This document shows, in pieces, positions 24,984-33,491 of a DNA stretch of 64,000 nucleotides. Where the stretch lies: NCBI GenBank assembly GCA_945829235.1, contig CALZUA010000007.1:1-64000 (forward strand), written 5' to 3'. The stretch is from an uncultured Clostridia bacterium. Lineage in GTDB: Bacteria; Bacillota; Clostridia; Oscillospirales; Ruminococcaceae. Under the pieces are notes generated by a model. It was given only the letters and a program-made list of their open reading frames with translations. It was not told the DNA's origin and made no database searches. Position numbers and translations under genes: made by a program. Position 1 is the stretch's first letter. Each line of letters begins with the position of its first letter.

Positions 24984-25676
24984 ATGAGCAATATAACCTA
25001 CGATTACATCAAGATTAACAGCGATGTTCAGACGTATATTAAGTTCGCGGACGCGGCGCTTTCGGCTATCGGCTACACCGAGCACTCAAAAGCGCACGTT
25101 GAGCGCGCGGCAACAAACGCGTTTATGATTTTGAACACGCTCGGCTATGACGCGAGAACCTGTGAGCTGGCGCAGATTGCCGCGTATCTTCACGATATCG
25201 GCAATGTCGTGAACCGCGTCGGTCACGCGCAGACGGGCGCTGTTATGGCGTTTCGACTGCTTGACAAGCTCGGAATGCCCGCCGAGGAGATTTCTCGCGT
25301 GGTTTCGGCTATCGGCAACCACGACGAGGGTAGTGCTTATCCGGTTACGCCGATTGCCGCGGCGCTGATTATAGCGGACAAATCCGATGTCCGCAGAACG
25401 CGTGTTCGCGGAAAGGACGGGCAACCGTTTGTCCCGAGCAGTGAAAACCTCGCCGCCGATATTCACGACCGCGTGAACTACGCTGTTGAAAGCTCCGAGC
25501 TGATGTTCGCGGAGGACAACAAGGAGCTTATCCTGAGCCTCAAAATCGACCTCAAAATCAGCTCCGTTATGGAGTATTTCGAGATTTTCCTCTCCAGAAT
25601 GAGCGTCTGCCGTACCGCGGCTCACTCTCTCGGGGTAACCTTCGGCGTGGTTATAAACAACTCAAGAATACTCTGA
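24984..25676 (+). CDS. HD-domain metal-dependent phosphohydrolase
   Basis: A 230-residue cytosolic protein with the HD pattern: His38, His70-Asp71 (AAYLHDIGN), His113 (IGNHDEG) and Asp132 (IIADKSD). The family hydrolyses phosphate esters of nucleotides or cyclic dinucleotides. The C-terminal 90 residues (from about KIDLKISSVMEYFEIFL) look like a small extra domain. The ATG follows AAGGAG, 7-8 bases upstream. It shares a promoter with the membrane protein at 24537. No substrate can be named; the HD residues make the enzyme class secure. Confidence 0.85.
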   Translation: MSNITYDYIKINSDVQTYIKFADAALSAIGYTEHSKAHVERAATNAFMILNTLGYDARTCELAQIAAYLHDIGNVVNRVGHAQTGAVMAFRLLDKLGMPAEEISRVVSAIGNHDEGSAYPVTPIAAALIIADKSDVRRTRVRGKDGQPFVPSSENLAADIHDRVNYAVESSELMFAEDNKELILSLKIDLKISSVMEYFEIFLSRMSVCRTAAHSLGVTFGVVINNSRIL

Positions 25677-25709
25677 TTTCACCGTTTTTGAAAAAATTTT
25701 AAAAACCCC

Positions 25710-25738
25710 TTGCAATTTCGGGAGATTTATAGTAAAAT
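25710..25738 (+). promoter_or_regulatory. sigma-A promoter of the purine cluster
   Basis: TTGCAA (25710-25715), 17-bp spacer, TAAAAT (25733-25738). It lies 210 bases before purE and opens a long leader with a terminator hairpin. Confidence 0.8.
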
Positions 25739-25803
25739 AATAATGAGGGTTTATTTGTTGCTTTTAGTGTAAAAATACCAAATTTTGACAGGAGAACAGA
25801 GCG

Positions 25804-25896
25804 ATGTTTTGGAAAAAATGTTTTTCGTGTGAATTATTGAGTTATTTTTACGGAATAGTTGCACAAAAAACCGGATTTTATCCTGTAGCTGTATAG
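25804..25896 (+). CDS. putative 30-codon leader peptide of the pur cluster
   Basis: A small ORF with ATG at 25804, an AGGAGA site 8 bases upstream and a TAG at 25894-25896. The peptide (MFWKKCFSCELLSYFYG...PVAV) is rich in aromatic residues and Cys but has no run of one amino acid. Its stop codon lies inside the 5' arm of the terminator at 25886-25909. A ribosome finishing it would therefore cover the arm and could prevent termination. Real ribosome site and placement favour translation; it may still be chance. Confidence 0.45.
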   Translation: MFWKKCFSCELLSYFYGIVAQKTGFYPVAV

Positions 25897-25919
25897 CATT
25901 ATACAGCTATTTTTATTTG
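25886..25919 (+). terminator. leader terminator (attenuator candidate) of the pur cluster
   Basis: A perfect 10-bp stem (25886-25895 with 25900-25909) with a 4-nt loop (GCAT) and the tail TTTTTATTTG. It lies after the promoter and before purE with no other gene between, so transcripts must read through it. I could not recognise a purine, PRPP or ppGpp riboswitch consensus in 25739-25885. Confidence 0.8.
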
Positions 25920-25948
25920 AAACTAATTTTTTGAAAGGAAGTTTGAAT

Positions 25949-26455
25949 ATGGCAGCAAAAAAAGTTGCGGTAATTATGGGTAGCGACAGCGATTTGCCCG
26001 TTGTTAAGAAGGCTCTCGATAAAATCAAGAGCTTCGGTTTGGAGTACGAGTGCCGGATTATGTCCGCGCACAGAACCCCGAGAGCGGTTTGCGAGTTCGC
26101 GGAAAAGGCGAGAGGCAACGGCTTTGGCGTGATAATCTGCGCGGCGGGTATGGCGGCGCACCTCGCGGGGATTGTTGCCGCGCACACAACGCTTCCCGTT
26201 ATCGGAATTCCTTGCTCGGGCAAGAATTTTGACGGACTTGACGCGCTTTTGTCCACCGTTCAGATGCCCTCGGGAATCCCCGTGGCAACGGTTGCCGTGG
26301 ACGGCGCGGAAAACGCGGCTATTCTTGCCGTTGAGATACTCGCTCTCAGCAACGAGGCTCTCGAGGCTCAACTCAGCGTTGAAAAGCGCAAGATGATTGA
26401 GAAAATCAACGAAAAGGACAGAAAGCTCCAAGAACAGCTTCAGTCCGAGGACTAA
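25949..26455 (+). CDS. purE: N5-carboxyaminoimidazole ribonucleotide mutase
   Basis: A 168-residue class I PurE that converts N5-CAIR to CAIR in purine synthesis. Signatures are [12 protein letters not shown] (substrate loop), [11 protein letters not shown] (catalytic His), [19 protein letters not shown], and [20 protein letters not shown]. The ATG at 25949 with AAAGGAAG upstream is preferred over a codon at 25931. A PurK partner is not in this window, so whether the substrate is N5-CAIR or AIR/CO2 is undecided. The Asp/Asn-type signature fits class I. Confidence 0.96.
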   Translation: MAAKKVAVIMGSDSDLPVVKKALDKIKSFGLEYECRIMSAHRTPRAVCEFAEKARGNGFGVIICAAGMAAHLAGIVAAHTTLPVIGIPCSGKNFDGLDALLSTVQMPSGIPVATVAVDGAENAAILAVEILALSNEALEAQLSVEKRKMIEKINEKDRKLQEQLQSED

Positions 26456-26513
26456 ACTTATGACTTTACTCGGCTTTGCCGTGAACGTTAATCAAAGAAA
26501 AGGAGAATTTATT

Positions 26514-27230
26514 ATGAACTGCACAAAAAAGGAACAGCTTTACGAGGGAAAGGCAAAAAAGGTTTTCGCAACCGATAATCCCGACTACGTTATTGTTGAC
26601 TACAAGGACGACGCAACCGCTTTCAACGGCGAAAAGAAAGGCACAATCGTCGGCAAGGGTGTCATCAACAACAAGATGACCAACTATATGTTCAGCCTGC
26701 TTGAAAAAGAGGGCGTTCCCACGCACCTTGTCGAGGAGCTTTCCGACAGAGAAACGCTGGTTAAGAAAGTTGAAATCGTTCCGCTTGAGGTTATCGTGAG
26801 AAACGTTGCCGCAGGTAGCTTCTCCAAGAAGCTCGGCATCGCAGAGGGTACTCCTCTCAAGTGCCCGACGCTTGAATTCAGCTACAAGAACGACGAGCTC
26901 GGCGACCCGTTCATCAACGATTACTACGCGCTTGGTCTCGGTCTTGCAACCAAAGAGGAAATCGATGAAATTGCAAAGTATGCGTTCAAGGTGAACGAGT
27001 TTATGCTCGGCTTCTTCAAGAAGCTCAACATCGATTTGATTGACTTCAAGATTGAGTTTGGTCGCTTCCACGGCAAAATCCTCCTCGCGGACGAGATTTC
27101 TCCCGATACCTGCCGTTTCTGGGACTCCACAACTCACGAGAAGCTCGACAAGGACCGTTTCCGTCGCGATATGGGCGGCGTTGAGGACGCGTACAACGAG
27201 ATTATGAAGAGAATTATGTCTACAAAGTAA
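26514..27230 (+). CDS. purC: SAICAR synthetase
   Basis: A 238-residue ligase that joins CAIR with aspartate using ATP. Family blocks: [93 protein letters not shown]. The ATG at 26514 has AAAAGGAGAA upstream; the frame runs back into purE but that part is not family-like. It follows purE by 58 bases and is part of the same transcript. Confidence 0.97.
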   Translation: MNCTKKEQLYEGKAKKVFATDNPDYVIVDYKDDATAFNGEKKGTIVGKGVINNKMTNYMFSLLEKEGVPTHLVEELSDRETLVKKVEIVPLEVIVRNVAAGSFSKKLGIAEGTPLKCPTLEFSYKNDELGDPFINDYYALGLGLATKEEIDEIAKYAFKVNEFMLGFFKKLNIDLIDFKIEFGRFHGKILLADEISPDTCRFWDSTTHEKLDKDRFRRDMGGVEDAYNEIMKRIMSTK

Positions 27231-27271
27231 TTCGGTAAAATAATGAAAAAACTCGGAATGTGGTGAAATAA

Positions 27272-28699
27272 ATGGGCGGATTTTTTGGAGCGGCTTTGAA
27301 AAGAAGCTGCGTTGAGGACGTCTTTTTCGGAACGGACTATCACTCGCACTTGGGAACAAGACGCGGCGGTATGACCGTGTATTCACCCGAAAAGGGCTTT
27401 CAGAGGGGAATTCACAGCATCGAAAATTCCCCGTTCAGAACAAAATTTGAACAGGATATCGAGGGTATGTCGGGAAATATCGGCATCGGCTGCATAAGCG
27501 ATACCGACCCGCAGCCCATTCTCCTACGGTCAAAGCTCGGCAGCATTGCCGTCTGTAACATCGGTATCATCAACAACGCGGACGAGCTTTGCGATGAGTT
27601 TTTCGACAGCAGGCTGGCAAGCTTTGAAACTATGAGTAGCAGCAAGGTGAACTCCTCGGCGCTTATCGGCGCGCTGATTGCTCAGAAGGACAGCTTCGCC
27701 GAGGGTATTCGCTACGCGCAGGAGCGAATTGACGGCACAATGTCGTTGCTTATCCTCACGGAAGACTGCATTATCGCGGCGCGCGACAAGTTCGGACGTT
27801 TGCCTATTATAATCGGAAAGAGCGACGACGGCTACTGCGTTTCGTTCGAGAGCTTCGCGTTCCAGAAGCTCGGCTACAAGACCTATCGCGAGCTTCAGCC
27901 GGCTGAAATCGTGAAAATTACCGCAGACGGTGTTGAGGTTATCGGCGAGGGCAATCCCGATGCGCTGCGTATCTGCACGTTCTTGTGGACTTATTACGGC
28001 TATCCGAACTCGGTGTACGAGGGCGTGAACGTTGAGGTTATGCGCGCGAAAAACGGCGAGATTATGGCTGAATACGATATCGAAAACGGAACGCTACCCG
28101 ATGTTGACTATGTGTGCGGCGTGCCGGATTCGGGTATTCCTCACGCAATCGGTTACGCAAACCGCAGCGGTATCCCGTTCGCGAGACCTTTTATAAAGTA
28201 CACTCCCACTTGGCCGCGCAGTTTTATGCCGCAAAGTCAGGCGATGAGAAACAAGGTCGCGAAGATGAAGCTGATTCCCGTACACGAGCTTATCGAGGGG
28301 AAGAAGCTCCTTTTCGTTGACGACAGCATTGTCAGAGGAACGCAGATGCGCGAAACCGTTGAGTTCCTCTACGAAAACGGCGCAAAAGAGGTTCATATGC
28401 GCTCGGCTTGCCCGCCGATAATGTACGGCTGCAAGTACCTCAATTTCTCGCGCAGCACCTCCGAGCTTGACCTTATCGCGCGCAGAATTATTCACGAATA
28501 CGAGGGCGAAGAGGGCGTAAAATACATACGGGAATACGCCGACTCCAAAACCGAACGCGGCAAGCGTCTGAGAGATGAAATCTGCCGCCGCTTGAAGCTC
28601 ACTTCGCTTGAATTCCAGTTCCTCGAGGGCACGGAAAAGGCAGTCGGACTTCCTGAATGCAAGCTCTGCACCTACTGCTGGAACGGTAAACAGGATTAA
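27272..28699 (+). CDS. PurF paralog without the glutaminase nucleophile
   Basis: A 475-residue homolog of amidophosphoribosyltransferase lying directly before the true purF. The phosphoribosyltransferase half is intact: VCGVPDSGIPHAIGYANRSG and the PRPP loop KKLLFVDDSIVRGTQ. The glutaminase half is altered. The expected N-terminal Cys (ECGVFGI in purF) aligns with Gly in MGGFFGAA, and LQHRGQES is replaced by LGTRRGGM. Glutamine hydrolysis through the usual Cys therefore seems impossible; it could use ammonia, partner with purF, or have another role. C-terminal Cys residues (CKLCTYCW) match those in PurF. Spacing from purC is 41 bases. Confidence 0.85.
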   Translation: MGGFFGAALKRSCVEDVFFGTDYHSHLGTRRGGMTVYSPEKGFQRGIHSIENSPFRTKFEQDIEGMSGNIGIGCISDTDPQPILLRSKLGSIAVCNIGIINNADELCDEFFDSRLASFETMSSSKVNSSALIGALIAQKDSFAEGIRYAQERIDGTMSLLILTEDCIIAARDKFGRLPIIIGKSDDGYCVSFESFAFQKLGYKTYRELQPAEIVKITADGVEVIGEGNPDALRICTFLWTYYGYPNSVYEGVNVEVMRAKNGEIMAEYDIENGTLPDVDYVCGVPDSGIPHAIGYANRSGIPFARPFIKYTPTWPRSFMPQSQAMRNKVAKMKLIPVHELIEGKKLLFVDDSIVRGTQMRETVEFLYENGAKEVHMRSACPPIMYGCKYLNFSRSTSELDLIARRIIHEYEGEEGVKYIREYADSKTERGKRLRDEICRRLKLTSLEFQFLEGTEKAVGLPECKLCTYCWNGKQD

Positions 28700-28747
28700 C
28701 AGATAGATATATTTAAATGTGTGCGGGATAAGAAAGGATATGATTTT

Positions 28748-30172
28748 TTGTCCGGAAATCTTCATGAGGAGTGCGGCGTTTTCGGGATTTACTCAAACAA
28801 GCCCGCGAACGTTGCGTCCTCGGTATATTTTGGGCTGTACGCTCTTCAGCACCGCGGTCAGGAGAGCTGCGGTATCGTTGTAAACGAGCGCGGCGTGTTT
28901 AAAACTCGCAAGGGCGTTGGTTTGGTGAACGAGGTGTTCAACGAGAAAAATCTCGGCGAATTTGAGGACGGAAAAATCGCAATCGGTCACGTCCGCTACT
29001 CGACAACAGGCGGCGTGAACACCGAAAACTGCCAGCCGCTCACGGTTCGGCACGTCAAGGGCTCGCTTGCCATCGCTCACAACGGAAACCTCATCAACGC
29101 GCTTGATTTACGCAGGGAATTTGAGCTTCACGGCGCGATTTTCCACACAACAAGCGATACCGAGGTTATTTCCTACGCGATTACAAGAGAACGTCTGGAG
29201 TGCGGTTCAATTCAGCAGGCGGTTGAGCGCGCGATGCACCGCATTAAGGGCGCGTACTCGCTTGTTATAATGTCGCCGAAAAAGCTGATTGCCGCGCGCG
29301 ACCCGAACGGTTTTCGACCGCTTGTGCTGGGTGAACTGCCCGACGGCGAGGGCTGGGTTGTCGCAAGCGAAACCTGCGCGTTTGACTGCATCGGCGCGAA
29401 ATTTGTCCGCGACATCGACCCGGGAGAAATCATCGTTATCGATGAAAACGGCATCGACAGCATAAAAACCCACTGCGGCGGAAAAAGCTCGCTTTGCGTG
29501 TTTGAGTTCGTGTATTTTGCGCGTCCCGACTCGGTTATCGAAGGCGCTTCGGTTCACAAGGCAAGACTTCGCGCGGGACATTTTCTCGCGCAGCAGCACC
29601 CGGTTGACGCGGACGTGGTTATCGGCTGTCCCGACAGCGGACTTGATGCGGCGCTCGGCTATTCGCAGGAGTCGGGTATTCCGTATGGCGTTGGCTTCAT
29701 CAAAAACCGATACATCGGCAGAACCTTTATTCAGCCGACTCAGGGACAGCGCGAAAATTCCGTTAAAATCAAGCTGAACGTTCTCAGCGAAACGGTCAAG
29801 GATAAACGAGTTGTTCTTGTTGACGACAGCATTGTTCGCGGAACAACCTCGGCAAAGGTTGTAAAACTCCTGAGAAACGCGGGTGCTAAGGAAATTCATA
29901 TGCGGATTTCCTCGCCGCCGTTTATCAGCGAGTGCTATTTCGGCACCGATATCGACAACAAGAAAAATCTTATCGCAAATCATCACACGGTTGAGGAAAT
30001 CGCAAAAATTATCGGCGCGGACACGCTCGGTTTCTTGAGCCCCGAGAGCGTTGTCGAGATTGCGGAAAACGCGAAATGCGGTTTTTGCAAGGGCTGTTTC
30101 ACGGGAAAATATCCTATTGACGTTCCCGATGAAATTCCTAAGGACAAGTTTGAAACCAAGTTTGAAGAGTAA
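28748..30172 (+). CDS. purF: amidophosphoribosyltransferase
   Basis: Catalyses the first committed purine step, glutamine plus PRPP to phosphoribosylamine. The propeptide precedes the nucleophile Cys (EECGVFGIY), followed by YALQHRGQESCGI, GHVRYSTTG, AHNGNL and the PRPP loop RVVLVDDSIVRGT. C-terminal Cys residues (CGFCKGC) fit the Fe-S type. A TTG at 28748 has AGAAAGGA 9 bases upstream and gives an 8-residue propeptide, so it is preferred. A GTG at 28721 lacks a ribosome site and would add 9 residues. Total length is 474 residues. Confidence 0.95.
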   Translation: MSGNLHEECGVFGIYSNKPANVASSVYFGLYALQHRGQESCGIVVNERGVFKTRKGVGLVNEVFNEKNLGEFEDGKIAIGHVRYSTTGGVNTENCQPLTVRHVKGSLAIAHNGNLINALDLRREFELHGAIFHTTSDTEVISYAITRERLECGSIQQAVERAMHRIKGAYSLVIMSPKKLIAARDPNGFRPLVLGELPDGEGWVVASETCAFDCIGAKFVRDIDPGEIIVIDENGIDSIKTHCGGKSSLCVFEFVYFARPDSVIEGASVHKARLRAGHFLAQQHPVDADVVIGCPDSGLDAALGYSQESGIPYGVGFIKNRYIGRTFIQPTQGQRENSVKIKLNVLSETVKDKRVVLVDDSIVRGTTSAKVVKLLRNAGAKEIHMRISSPPFISECYFGTDIDNKKNLIANHHTVEEIAKIIGADTLGFLSPESVVEIAENAKCGFCKGCFTGKYPIDVPDEIPKDKFETKFEE

Positions 30173-30217
30173 ACAATTTTTATCAATCATACAGCAGCTA
30201 CTAAAAAGGAGAGAAAA

Positions 30218-31255
30218 ATGAACAGTTACAGTGAAAGCTACAAGGCGGCGGGCGTTGACGTAACGGCGGGTTACGAGAGTGTAAGGCTGATGAAGGACGA
30301 CGTTGAGCGCACCAAAATCCCCGGTTGCATTTCGGGTATCGGCGGCTTCGGCGGTCTGTTTCAGCCCGATTTAAGCGGAATTTCCGAGCCGGTTATGGTT
30401 TCGGGCACGGACGGCGTTGGCACAAAGCTGAAAATCGCAATGCTCATGAACAAGCACGACACCATCGGTATCGATTGTGTTGCTATGTGCGTGAACGACA
30501 TTATTTGTTGCGGCGCGAAACCGCTCTGGTTCCTTGATTACATCGCAATCGGCAAGAATATTCCCACAAAGGTTGCCGAGATTGTAAGAGGTGTGGCGGA
30601 CGGCTGCGTTTTGGCGGGCTGCGCGCTTATCGGCGGCGAAACCGCAGAGCACCCCGGTATGATGGCTGAGGACGAGTACGATATCGCGGGCTACGCAACC
30701 GGCGTTGTTGACAAGAAGAAAATCATCGACAGCTCCAAAATCAAGCCCGGCGACGCTATTATCGGCATCGCATCGAGCGGCGTTCACTCAAACGGCTTTT
30801 CTCTCGTTCGTAAGGTGTTCAACCTTAACGAGCAGAAACTCAAGGCGCTTATCCCCGAGCTTGGAAAATCGCTCGGCGAAACCTTGCTCACGCCGACAAA
30901 AATTTACGTTAAATCCGTGCTCAACCTGATTGAAAAAATCAACGTAAAGGGCATTTCGCACATCACCGGCGGCGGCTTCTACGAGAATATTCCGAGAATG
31001 CTCCCCAACGGAATTTCCGCAAAAATCAAGCAGGGAAGTTTCCCCGTGCCGCCGATTTTCGAGCTTATCCAAAAGGAAGGCAACATCAGCGAGCATGATA
31101 TGTACAATACCTTTAATATGGGTATCGGTATGGCGGTTGTTGTTGACCAAGCGGACGCGGAGAAGGCAGTCGAAATTCTTCGCTCAACGGGCGAGGACGC
31201 GTTCATAATCGGTTCAACCGTTGAGGGAACGGTCGGCGTGCTTTTCAACTATTGA
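30218..31255 (+). CDS. purM: phosphoribosylformylglycinamidine cyclo-ligase (AIR synthetase)
   Basis: A 345-residue ATP-dependent enzyme that closes the imidazole ring. Signatures are [65 protein letters not shown] and [24 protein letters not shown] lies upstream of the ATG. It follows purF by 45 bases. Length and blocks match ordinary bacterial PurM with no oddity. Confidence 0.97.
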   Translation: MNSYSESYKAAGVDVTAGYESVRLMKDDVERTKIPGCISGIGGFGGLFQPDLSGISEPVMVSGTDGVGTKLKIAMLMNKHDTIGIDCVAMCVNDIICCGAKPLWFLDYIAIGKNIPTKVAEIVRGVADGCVLAGCALIGGETAEHPGMMAEDEYDIAGYATGVVDKKKIIDSSKIKPGDAIIGIASSGVHSNGFSLVRKVFNLNEQKLKALIPELGKSLGETLLTPTKIYVKSVLNLIEKINVKGISHITGGGFYENIPRMLPNGISAKIKQGSFPVPPIFELIQKEGNISEHDMYNTFNMGIGMAVVVDQADAEKAVEILRSTGEDAFIIGSTVEGTVGVLFNY

Positions 31256-31274
31256 TAAAGTAAAGCGGTAAAAA

Positions 31275-31321
31275 AAGGAGCAGTCCCCGATTTCGGTACT
31301 TGAATTGAGGGATTACTCCTT
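31275..31321 (+). terminator. imperfect hairpin after purM, possible weak terminator
   Basis: A 13-bp stem with one mismatch and one G.T pair (31275-31287 with 31309-31321), followed by TTGATTTGC. The T tract is short, so read-through into the downstream genes is likely. A -10-like TATAAT lies at 31331-31336 without a good -35. Confidence 0.5.
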
Positions 31322-31391
31322 GATTTGCTGTATAATATTTCTGATATACAACGTTTTCAGGAGCATAGAAAAGCCGGAGTAAAAGGGAATT

Positions 31392-31937
31392 ATGGGATTT
31401 TGGGACAAGCTTTTCGGCGGAAACAAACAGCCCGATGTTGAGATAGAAAGCATCAACTTTACCGAAAACGGCGTTGAAATAAACGGCACTCTCGTGGATA
31501 TTCCAACGCATCTTTCTGCGCTGGCAAATCTGCTCGGGAAGCCGCGCGCAATCGGGTTTGAAACGGACAACGAAATCCGCGAGTTTCTCGAAAAGAGCGA
31601 GGGCGCGGGTATGGTTACAAAGCGCGTCAATTACGCTTGGGACGAGCTAGGGTTGCTTGCCTACACGCATAACGGTTCTGTCGTGAACTGTTTCAGTATT
31701 CAGCTGAAGCCGTCAACCTCGAAGAATGCGCCGCGCGGCGTTTTCGGCGGTGTGGCGACAATTAACGGCGAGGACTGGTTTTCGGTTATGAAAAGCGGCA
31801 AGGACGGAATGTTTCTCGCGGAATACAGGCTCGGGAATTACAAGATAATTTCCGAAAAATCCGATTTCAAAAAGAGTCTTGCCGATAGTGGGCGAGAGGA
31901 TTTCAACTGCGTTGATATCCAGCTTTACCGCGAGTGA
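31392..31937 (+). CDS. unknown protein, first of a tandem paralog pair
   Basis: A 181-residue soluble protein starting MGFWDKLFGGNK. It shares with the next gene an N-terminal GF(W/F)xKLFGG motif, NG(T/K)xVDIPxHLS, LLGKPR or IFGKPR, WD(E/D)LG and xxNGSVVNC or KGNSVVYC blocks, so the two arose by duplication. There are no membrane helices or catalytic motifs that I can name. A GGAGTAAAAGGGAATT site lies upstream. It sits inside the purine cluster, but nothing in it suggests purine chemistry. Confidence 0.7.
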   Translation: MGFWDKLFGGNKQPDVEIESINFTENGVEINGTLVDIPTHLSALANLLGKPRAIGFETDNEIREFLEKSEGAGMVTKRVNYAWDELGLLAYTHNGSVVNCFSIQLKPSTSKNAPRGVFGGVATINGEDWFSVMKSGKDGMFLAEYRLGNYKIISEKSDFKKSLADSGREDFNCVDIQLYRE

Positions 31938-31947
31938 GAGGACAATT

Positions 31948-32454
31948 ATGGGATTTTTCGGAAAACTTTTCGGCGGGAAAAAGCCGAATATAAACGCGCG
32001 CGAGCTTGTTCTTGACATAACCGAGGGCAAGATGGTTGTAAACGGCAAGCCTGTCGATATCCCGTGTCATCTCTCGGTGCTCACGAATATTTTCGGTAAA
32101 CCGAGAAAATTTGTCGGCAAAAATCGCGAGAATATCAATTTTACTTGGGATGATCTGGGAGTTTACTGTTATACAAAGGGAAACAGCGTTGTTTATTGCA
32201 TTGGCGTTAAGGTCAACCTCGGCGATATCTCAACCGATTTAGACCCCAAAAACACCTTCACCGGTACGCTCACCATCGGTGGTGAACCGTGGGAGGAGTT
32301 TATGGCAGGCGGCGAGGATTTTGAGGTTGCGCGGCAGAGGGATTATTGCGGATATTCGCTGTTCAGCGAGTACACCGATATGGAAAACGGCGACAAAAAC
32401 GGTTGTCACGGCGCTTATTCGGGCGTGGAAATCCAGCTTCCGCTCGACAACTAA
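31948..32454 (+). CDS. unknown protein, second of a tandem paralog pair
   Basis: A 168-residue paralog of the upstream gene. Shared features are MGFFGKLFGGKK at the start, NGKPVDIPCHLSVLTNIFGKPR, and FTWDDLGVYCYTKGNSVVYC. The ATG at 31948 has AGAGGACAA upstream and lies 10 bases after the upstream stop; a longer start at 31879 would overlap that gene and add non-family residues. The WDDLG/YCY pattern recalls a group of small bacterial proteins with no known function. No function claimed. Confidence 0.7.
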   Translation: MGFFGKLFGGKKPNINARELVLDITEGKMVVNGKPVDIPCHLSVLTNIFGKPRKFVGKNRENINFTWDDLGVYCYTKGNSVVYCIGVKVNLGDISTDLDPKNTFTGTLTIGGEPWEEFMAGGEDFEVARQRDYCGYSLFSEYTDMENGDKNGCHGAYSGVEIQLPLDN

Positions 32455-32472
32455 TTTGTAAAAGGAGCAACT

Positions 32473-33099
32473 ATGAAAAATATTGCGGTTCTCGTGTCGG
32501 GCGGCGGCACGAATTTGCAGGCTCTTATTGACGCGGAAAAACGCGGCGACATCAAAAACGGCAAAATCACCTGCGTTATTTCCTCGAAAGCGGACGCTTA
32601 CGCTCTTGAAAGAGCAAAGCAAAACGGCATAAAAACGCGCGTTCTCGTGAGGAAGGATTTTCCCGATGTTGCCGCTTACACAAAGGCAATGACCGAGGCG
32701 CTTCTTGAGGAAAAAGCGGATTTGGTTGTGTACGCGGGATTTATGACAATTCTCGATGAGCAGATTTGCAAAGCGTTCCCGTACAAGATGATGAACGTTC
32801 ACCCCGCGCTTATCCCGAGCTTTTGCGGAAAGGGATTTTACGGTCTGCACGTTCACGAGGAGGCGCTGAAAAAGGGCGTGAAAATCACGGGAGCAACCGT
32901 TCACTTTGTTACCGAAGTGTGCGACGGAGGACCGATTATCTTGCAAAAAGCTGTTGAAGTTCAGAACGGCGATACTCCCGAAATTCTCCAAAAACGTGTG
33001 ATGGAGCAAGCCGAGTGGAAGATTTTACCGCAGGCGGTTTCCTTGTTCTGCGAGGACAGGATTACCGTAAAAGACGGAAACGCTTATGTCGATTTGTGA
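32473..33099 (+). CDS. purN: phosphoribosylglycinamide formyltransferase
   Basis: A 208-residue formyl-tetrahydrofolate-dependent enzyme that formylates GAR. Key parts are VLVSGGGTNLQALID at the N-terminus, the catalytic Asn and His in MMNVHPALIPSF, GATVHFVTEVCDGGPIILQ with the catalytic Asp, and a Gly-rich GKGFYGLHVHE loop. A ribosome site AAAGGAGCA precedes the ATG. The last 14 bases overlap the small Cys protein gene, so translation is coupled. Confidence 0.96.
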   Translation: MKNIAVLVSGGGTNLQALIDAEKRGDIKNGKITCVISSKADAYALERAKQNGIKTRVLVRKDFPDVAAYTKAMTEALLEEKADLVVYAGFMTILDEQICKAFPYKMMNVHPALIPSFCGKGFYGLHVHEEALKKGVKITGATVHFVTEVCDGGPIILQKAVEVQNGDTPEILQKRVMEQAEWKILPQAVSLFCEDRITVKDGNAYVDL

Positions 33100-33409
33100 G
33101 AATTGCGGTGAAATTCGGCTGGTTGAGCTGTTTCAGTCACCCTATGAGTATTTGCAGTGCATTGAGTATATCAAGGCTTTGGTTGAGGACGGCGGGTTTG
33201 AGCTTGTTGAGGGGAATTGCACTCTCGATGAGGTTAAGGACGAAAACGGGCAATGGGCTGATGATATAGTTTATCATTTAATTAAGTGCAAAAAGTGGGT
33301 AAAGAGTATTCCTGCTGTTGCAACACTTATCGCGGCGGCGGGGGCATTTTGGCGGGGAGATAACTTGGATATGCTTGGTTTCGCGAAAATTATTCAAGGA
33401 GAATTTTAG
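33086..33409 (+). CDS. small Cys-containing protein, apparently frameshifted
   Basis: The frame encodes 107 residues starting MSICENCGEIRLVELFQSPYEY. The first CxxC and the middle (VEGNCTLDEVKDENGQW, VYHLIKCKKW) look zinc-protein-like. After codon 70 the residues become VKSIPAVATLIAAAGAFW, unlike the rest. In the next frame the same bases read GKEYSCCCNTYRGGGG and stop at 33361-33363. That would complete a CKKCGKEYSCCC-type zinc site, so one base seems to be missing near 33297. It overlaps purN by 14 bases. Either a pseudogene or a sequence error; function unknown. Confidence 0.6.
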   Translation: MSICENCGEIRLVELFQSPYEYLQCIEYIKALVEDGGFELVEGNCTLDEVKDENGQWADDIVYHLIKCKKWVKSIPAVATLIAAAGAFWRGDNLDMLGFAKIIQGEF

Positions 33410-33491
33410 GATAAATTCCGGAACTACCTCACCAAGCTATGATTTTGGCAACTATTGAAATTAACATAAATTACGGATTCAGGAGGTTTTT

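Noticed and set aside
25739-25885. Purine, PRPP or ppGpp riboswitch before purE
   Set aside because: I looked for the conserved junction and loop sequences and did not recognise them. A covariance search is still needed.
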